Shown: positions 58,338 through 64,000 of the stretch, one piece after another | How the letters are laid out: each line of letters begins with the position of its first letter | Numbering within the stretch: position 1 is the stretch's first letter | Assembly: GCA_963969495.1 (NCBI GenBank) | Contig: OZ018330.1 | Span: forward strand, 71,573,954 to 71,637,953 | Length of the DNA: 64,000 bases | Direction: 5' to 3' | Source of the DNA: Ceratothoa steindachneri | Lineage: Eukaryota; Arthropoda; Malacostraca; Isopoda; Cymothoidae | Made by a program: the position numbers and the translations under genes | Notes under the pieces: model-generated | Told to the model about the DNA's origin: nothing | Seen by the model: the letters and a program-made list of their open reading frames with translations, nothing else | Database searches by the model: none

Positions 58338-60115
58338 TTGCATTTCACTCGTTCGTGTAGGGATAACGCGTATTCCCCACTCTCACAATCTGAAAATTAT
58401 CTTCTTCCTAGTGGCACAATCTTAAATTTGTCACCAATAGTTCAGATCTTCCATTTGGATTCGTATTCATTATTTTTTCTTATTTTCTCGGCAGTCATTC
58501 GAGCTTGCATAGGAGCATTTCGATATCCACAAAAGATCAGTTGGCTTATATTATCCGCGAACTGGATGTTTAAGATAGTGGAATTGCTTGGTTCTGGGAT
58601 GTCAGCTGTATAGATCGAGTAAAAGGTTAGAATGAGACACCCGCCTTGAGGCAATCCTGCCTGTAATGAAAAGGTGAGTCCGTCCGTGCGCCCTATAATG
58701 ATATAAGCTGACCACTCCATAACATAGTGAAAAATTTTTTTTCAAGCTTTGCGCTTCCACCCAGCTGGAGTATCATGTATTGCATCCCCCCTTATACATA
58801 CTTTATCGAACGCCTTCGATACGTCCGTCGACATACGAGGGGCGGTCAATAAATAGGTAGAGCGAAACAGAAGAAGGGGAATGGCTGTTTGTGGGGGTGT
58901 TAGGAAAAGTTATGACAAGTCAGGACCTGCAGCCGCACTCTCCTGCCTCGTCTATTTAAGAAGAAAAACGTCAGTCACAAATTTTTAAACAATGGAGAAG
59001 GTTGAGCACCGCGCAGTGATAAATTTTTTGACCAAGGAAGGCAAGAATGCAAAAGAGATCCATGAACGTGGGGTTGCAGTGTACACCGACACTGCCCCTT
59101 CCTATGCAACCATTGCTCGCTGGAATAGGGAGTTCTACAATGGTCGTGAGTCCCTTGAAGATGACCCCCGTCCGAGACGCCCGTCAGACGTGACTATCGA
59201 GGACAATGTGACCCGTGTGGAGAGGATGATCCTCGAAAATCGACGGGTGAAGGTCGAAGAAATCGAGCGAGAACTTAGAATATCACGTGGAAGTGTTATC
59301 AACATCATCCACGACAATTTGGCCATGACCAAGGTCTCTGCCCGTTGGGTCCCTAGAAACCTCACGCCCCATGATCGACTTCAACGTCGTCAAAGTCTAC
59401 AAGGCCAGAGTTGCACAAGCTGCCCTGCACGAGTGCGGATTCGAGGAGCTCAACCATTCCCCTTACAGTCCAGATCTGGCCCCTAGCGACTACTTTTTAT
59501 TTCGCCAGCTCAAGGCTGCGCTGCGTGGACGCCGGTTTTAGCACGATTAAGTGGATTGAACAGCAATCGGGAGATTTCTGGTTGTTGGGAATTCGAAGCC
59601 ACAGGGACAAGTGGCGCAAGTGCATTGAAGTCGAGGGTAGTTTTATTGAAAAATAATGAAACACTTTTCCTCATGTCTCGTTTCCTTATATCCGAAATGC
59701 AAAACTTATTGACTGCCCCTCGTAGGTCCGATTGATATTCACTTGAGCAATCTTCTCCGTGATGACATTTATTGCCATCTCAGTGCTTCTTTTCTTTCTG
59801 AAGCCGTATTGCTGGTCGTTATAAATCGAATTGTCCTCCAAGTGTTCAACGAGTCTTCTGTTTACGATCTTTTCGAAGAGTTTCCCTCCTAATTCCAAAA
59901 GAGATATTGGGCGGTAACTCTCCTTTCTCGTCGGGGTCTAACAGGTTTGGCTTTGAATATCATTTTGGCAGTTTTAAATGCGTCGTGAAAGTAGCCTACA
60001 TTTAGGCACACGTTAAAGATGTTAAGTATACTTTCCCGTACGCATCTCTGTGATTTGACGAAGTTTAGCTTCGTCAATTCTGATCGGCCTGGTGTTTGTT
60101 TTTTTAAAGGGCTAG
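58338..60115 (-). mobile_element. Jockey-type LINE copy E, RT split by a mariner
   Basis: Read on the minus strand: TPGRSELTKLNFVKSQRCVR (60085), YFHDAFKTAKMIFKAKP (59985), then LGGKLFEKIVNRRLVEHLED (59890) and YGFRKKRSTEMAINVITEKI (59815), the RT fingers. At 59722 a mariner intervenes. Beyond it the frame resumes as STDVSKAFDKVCIR (58830), then YIIIGRTDGLTFSLQAGLPQ (58700), GGCLILTFYSIYTADIPE and IQFADNISQLIFCG (58570), where the catalytic box reads FADN in place of FADD. Upstream it meets the CR1 5' region at about 60110. Frame changes make it inactive. Confidence 0.85.
58836..59722 (+). mobile_element. Internally deleted mariner (SETMAR-like) inside a LINE
   Basis: The 887-bp element has both ends: CGAGGGGCGGTCAATAA at the left and, read inward, CGAGGGGCAGTCAATAAG at the right, each flanked by TA. 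The transposase N-terminus is open from ATG 58992: EKVEHRAVINFLTKEGKNAK, SYATIARWNREFYNGRESLE, RRVKVEEIERELRISRGSVI and SARWVPRNLTPHDRLQRRQS. About 400 bp of catalytic sequence is then missing, and the rest reads PYSPDLAPSDYFLFRQLK-like sequence near 59470 and SHRDKWRKCIEVEGSFIEK up to 59656. It keeps DNA binding but lacks the first two catalytic Asp. Confidence 0.93.
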
Positions 60116-61008
60116 AGCGCACTTTCCACTCTCTTTCTCTCTCATAACGATAGTTGAGGGAGAGGTGACGACCCTTTGTCGCGGGAAGAGCTTGTGTGGA
60201 CCTTGGACTTTCCGGTCTATGTCGGAAACGAGGTTCCAGGCTAAGTGCGTCATTCCTTCCTTTTTCTACTCTATCACTCTCCTTTTTTACTTTTATCCTA
60301 TCTCCCACTTATACAAAAAGAAAAAAACAACAAAAAAAGCCTACTCCTATCGTGTCACTCTTTCCCTTTCTTCCTCTAACTACCTATAAGGACCTGGCAG
60401 CTACCTCATGCGTCAGAAGAGAGGCTTTGGAACCTCTATAAACAACGCCAATCGACGCTCACTGGTTGCGAGAGACTAGGACTAGAGGTGTCCTAGGCGT
60501 TGGGGTACGATGAATGGGATGAGGGTTGTGCCCAGTTAACCCCTTCCCTGGCGCGTAATTATTGACCGTTCCCAGTGCCCGTTGACGGGTGCCTCTGGTA
60601 GCATTGGTCCGAGGTGACGGCCCTTTGTTCCCATGTTGGTTGCCAGGCCAATAAAAAGCCTTGGGTCGAGTTCCTTGGTGTGGCGGGATACCCATTGAAC
60701 GCTACTCCGAGATTCTGGCCGTTGTGAAGGGAACTAGTAGGAGTTTAGTAAGGGGCGTGCTTCGTTGTTGTTCACCTGGTGACAAATCGATGGCCCCTTC
60801 GGGGACCGTCAGTGCTGCTTGGTTGGGAGCCACGGCACGCTGAGGTTTGATGACTCGGTCGGACGAACAGCAGCACATGAAGCGTGCCTTCTGAAAGATC
60901 CGAAACCTCTCCGATCGATAAGCGGGAGCGACTCACGTGGGGAGAACTCACCAACCCCCCTTTTTTATCGTTGTATCAGAGTTTTCAGAGAGAAAGAAAG
61001 CGCTCAAA
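60116..61008 (+). mobile_element. CR1-type LINE 5' region
   Basis: GC-rich sequence leading to the ATG at 61009. It contains two related blocks, GTGACGACCCTTTGTCGCGG at 60167 and GTGACGGCCCTTTGTTCCCA at 60614, about 447 bp apart, which suggests two promoter-like monomers or a duplicated 5' region. No reading frame in it is supported. Confidence 0.5.
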
Positions 61009-62565
61009 ATGACAGGCAAAAATGGAGCCGTTCGCCTAAAACACAACTGTGCAACATGCCAGTTAGAAAAGAGGTGCGTTGACTTTTCGCAGGGCTGCTA
61101 CTAAAAATGCAGCCCTCAAAGTATCTGCACTACTTGCATATTGACGCGAGAGGTGGAGAAATTAAAAGACCTCTATACAGCCTCAGAGGAGAGAGCTAAA
61201 ATCCTTGAAAGAAAGTTGGAGAAACTCGAAGCCCTTAACGCAGCTCAGATTCGATGCCTAGAAGAGGCGCCGCCCACTGACGTGTCGGTATCCCCTGGTA
61301 CCCAAGCGGAGATTTCGGCATCATCTGAGGCTAAGCTAGCTGAGGCGAGAGAAAAAGAGAAAAAGAAGAAAGGAAAAACGAAGAAAAAAAAGAAAAAGAA
61401 TAAAGTTGAAACAAAAGTAGAACCAAAAATAGAAGAAAAACAGATAAACAAGAAGAAAAAGAAAGATACGAATGTGGAGAGTAAAGAGGAAGAGGGGAGG
61501 CTTCTTCCACAAGGAAAGACCCCGTCTTCAGAGACCAAGTGTCCGAGGGTCACCCTCATTGGTGACTCGCAAACACGAGATCTGCAGCCGCTGCTAGCGG
61601 CCCGCCTTCGCACTAGCATTAAGGTAAGCTGCCTGTCAGGACGGGGTAACCACAATATCAGAGTAGAGGCAGAGAAAGCTCAGATTTCTGAGAATTCAGT
61701 TGTTGCTCTTATGGTGAGCGGCAACGACCTCTACCTCAGAGGGGGTAAGGTTGGCCTCAGTGGTAAGACCATCCAAACGGTGATGGGAGCCGTGGATGAC
61801 ATAGGGCTTAAAACCCGCAAACTTGTCGTGGTTGGGATGCTTCCGAGAAGAGGTCCATCCCGAACGGCTCACGAGAGAAATGTCGCAGTGAACAGAAGGT
61901 TGGCGAATCTCTGCACGGCAGAAGGAGTATTCTTCGTGGACCCCTATCATACCTTTATCGGTAGAGACGACCTCTACCAAAGGGACGGGGTACATCTCTC
62001 CTTTAAAGGGAAGGCCTTTGTCGCCAACCTAATTAAAGATGTGGAGCGTTCGAAACAGAGCGAAAGCGGACGTGCGCCAGCACACCCGTGTCACTCCTGG
62101 AACGACCTTCTCGGAGGTCGTCAAAAAGGGTGTGACCACGAAAACAGAGAAGCCGAGAAACGAAAGAGCGTAGGGAGTCCTACACTAGGGGACTCCCTCA
62201 AAGTTCTTCTGTTCAATGCGGGGTCAATCAGGAATAAGTTTCTTGAGCTCCGTGGCCTCGTAACAACAGAAGAACCTGAGATGGTGGCCATAACGAAGTC
62301 GTGGATAAAAACCTCAAGCCGAGATTTTGAAGGTGAATTCACGATTCCCGGTTACCAGCTCTTCCTGAAAGATAGGCCAGACAGAGAGGATGGCGGTGTG
62401 ATGTTGTATGTCAAGGATACTCTCAACTCGACGGATTGCAACATCGTATGCGACCATGAACTACTAGGTGTTGACCTAGAGATGGTCCTGTTAAATACAG
62501 GACCCTGGTGCTTTATAGACCTGCCCAACTCGTTGAAAAGGACAGAGATCTGTACCAGCTACTAG
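61009..62565 (+). pseudogene. CR1-type LINE protein: Cys-rich, esterase, endonuclease start
   Basis: From ATG 61009 the frame has one stop (TAA at 61108-61110) and then stays open to 62565. The first 45 codons are a Cys-rich zinc-finger-like region (CATCQLEKRC, GCY, C, CTTC). Residues after 61141 form a coiled coil and a long Lys/Glu-rich linker, then an SGNH esterase as in CR1 ORF1: TLIGDSQTRDL (Ser), MVSGNDLYL (Asn) and DGVHLSFKGKAF (Asp and His), so the catalytic set is complete. The same frame continues into the endonuclease: LLFNAGSIRNKFLELRGLVT, ITKSWI, DGGVMLYVKDTLNS. A frameshift near 62507 moves the rest to the next frame. Esterases of this type are thought to help membrane or RNP interactions. 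Confidence 0.85.
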
Positions 62566-64000
62566 GAGAACTTGTCGAAGACAGAGTGTGTATCGTCATG
62601 GGTGATTTCAACACACAAGTTGACTGGGAAACCAGAGAACCCTGTGGCGAGAACGCACTACTCCTGGAGTTCACAAACAACGAGTTCCTCACTCAATGGG
62701 TGAGAGAGCCAACTAAAGGAAACAATATCCTTGAATTGGTTTTCACCTCTGAGGATGACATCGTTGAGGACCTCTCTGTTGGCGAAGAGCTCGGTGGCAG
62801 TGACCACCGACTAATTAGATTTGTAGTCAAAATCCCCAAGGCAGAGCCTGCAACTAGTAAACAAGGAAACTCGATTTGAGAAGAGCAGACTTTGCAAGTC
62901 TACGTGCGAGACTGACTGACGCGAGGCTAGAAGAGTGCGAGGCTGTTGAAGACTCTTGGAACAGTTTCAAAACCACATTCATGAGTCTTCAATCGCGTTT
63001 CATCCCTCTGAAATGTCCCCGTCGGTCCTCTGTTCAACCAAAGTGGTTTAATCGAGAAATCGGCCAACTGCTTAGGAAGAAGAGAACTGTGTACCGTCAA
63101 TCGAAGATCTCGGGTGACTTTGACGAATACCGAAGGCTGGCCAGGAGAGTGAAGTCCAGTATAAGGGCAGCTAAGCGGTCTGAGGAACTCCGAGTAGCGA
63201 GACTCAGTAAAGAGAATCCCAAGGAGTTTTTTGGATATGTGAACAGCCGTAAACCACTTTGTCGAATGTTTGCGCCTGTGAGAAATAAGGAGGGGGCATT
63301 AAAGCACTTAGATGCAGAAAATGCTAACCTCTCAACGACTACTTCTCTTCAGTGTTTACTGAAGAGCGTGGTCCCATCCCCCAGCCAATGGATTCCTACT
63401 CGGGTGAAAAGCTGGAGGATTTGGACTTCACCTAAGGGGAAATAAAAAAGAAGATCAGTGACCTAATGACGAATAAGTCACCTGGCCCGGATGGGTTTCT
63501 ACCTAAAGTGTTAAAAGAAGTGCGCGATCAAGTTTCACGACACCTGAGCGCAATCTTTAACATGTAAATCCGGACCGAATTCGTTCCTAGAGACTGGCGT
63601 GAAGCGGAGGTTACTCCTATCTTCAAGAAAGGAGACTGAAGCCAAACGTCAAACTACCAACCTATCAGTCTGACTTCGATAGTCGGTAAACTCATGGAAA
63701 GCATGATGGTGAACAAAATGACGTCGTATTTACAGTCAAACCTGCTACTGAGGAGTTCCCAGCACGGCTTCCGAAGGCAACGGTCATGCCTGACGAACCT
63801 TGTGGAATTATTCCACTTCGTGTTCAGTGAGCACGATCGGGACAAGGCGGTGGATGTGGTGTACTCAGACTTTCAGAAAGCCTTTGATAAGGTACCACAC
63901 CACCGCCTTAGCCGGAAAGTTCGAGCGCTGGGCATAGACGGGAAAGTACCCGGCTGGATCGAGAACTGGCTAAGTGGCAGACGGCAACGGGTGGTGGTGA
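62508..64000 (+). pseudogene. CR1-type LINE endonuclease and RT, runs off the edge
   Basis: Continues the element in new frames. Endonuclease motifs are complete: CIVMGDFNTQVDW (GDFN), FVREPTKGNN-type WVREPTKGNNILELVFTS, and GGSDHRLIRFVV (SDH). The linker 62876-63445 reads PKWFNREIGQLLRKKRTVYR and SKENPKEFFGYVNSRKPL. RT follows: LMTNKSPGPDGFLPKVLKEV (63463), DWREAEVTPIFKKGD with a stop at 63637, YQPISLTSIVGKLMESMMVN, SQHGFRRQRSCLTNLVELFH and VVYSDFQKAFDKVPHHRLSR (63858), ending within WIENWLSGRRQRVVV at the window edge. Stops at 63565 and 63637 and a frame change near 62876 are visible. The YADD box lies outside the window. Confidence 0.88.

Noticed and set aside
60459..60695. Minus-strand open frame in the CR1 5' region (RALGTVNNYAPGKG)
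   Set aside because: It is antisense to the 5' region of the LINE and GC-rich; no domain is seen, so I treat it as a shadow frame.
58338..64000. One continuous LINE from 58.3 to 64 kb
   Set aside because: The left part is a minus-strand Jockey-type RT and the right part a plus-strand CR1-type element; they meet near 60.11 kb and belong to different clades.

Overview
This is eukaryotic, AT-rich DNA that is almost wholly composed of decayed, nested transposable elements and long (TA)n microsatellites. I found no host gene I could defend. The mix of elements (mariner, IS630-like, Tc1, piggyBac, Merlin and hAT transposons; Jockey-type, I-clade and CR1/L2-type LINEs; several Penelope-like elements) and two multi-copy uncharacterised protein families that I associate mainly with arthropods suggest an arthropod, perhaps an arachnid or crustacean. 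That assignment is inference; no species marker was seen.

Layout, 1-23 kb: a hAT relic split by a GC-hairpin repeat (0.1-2.7 kb); a Merlin transposase (4.2-5.1 kb); a Penelope-like element with an inverted 5' part (5.2-6.4 kb); a CR1/L2 LINE split by a mariner that is itself split by a piggyBac (6.4-11.3 kb); an IS630-like element (11.6-12.85 kb); microsatellites and two inverted-repeat structures (12.9-13.9 kb); a Jockey-type LINE, minus strand (13.7-16.0 kb); a SINE-like foldback with a tRNA-derived head (16.4-17.1 kb); an I-clade LINE, minus strand (17.1-22.0 kb) truncating a hAT-like gene (22.0-22.9 kb).

Layout, 23-64 kb: four stretches of Penelope-like elements, mariner and Tc1 relics (23.5-33.5 kb); a Jockey LINE, minus (33.7-37.15 kb), then a near full-length Jockey LINE, plus (37.2-44.95 kb), interrupted by a 2.9-kb element with imperfect terminal inverted repeats and a spliced three-exon gene (41.76-44.66 kb); a third Jockey 5' fragment (45.4-46.0 kb); a Tc1 element with about 200-bp terminal repeats (47.1-48.5 kb); another Penelope-like element (49.1-50.5 kb); an I-clade LINE, plus (50.8-54.7 kb); a mariner with intact ends (56.36-57.66 kb); a Jockey RT split by another mariner (58.3-60.1 kb); and a CR1-type LINE with an esterase-endonuclease reading frame running off the right edge.

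Most coding regions carry frameshifts or stops, so these parts no longer work together. The value of the window is its insertion history, the terminal structures, and the intron-containing element at 41.76-44.66 kb, which looks like an under-described DNA transposon family.
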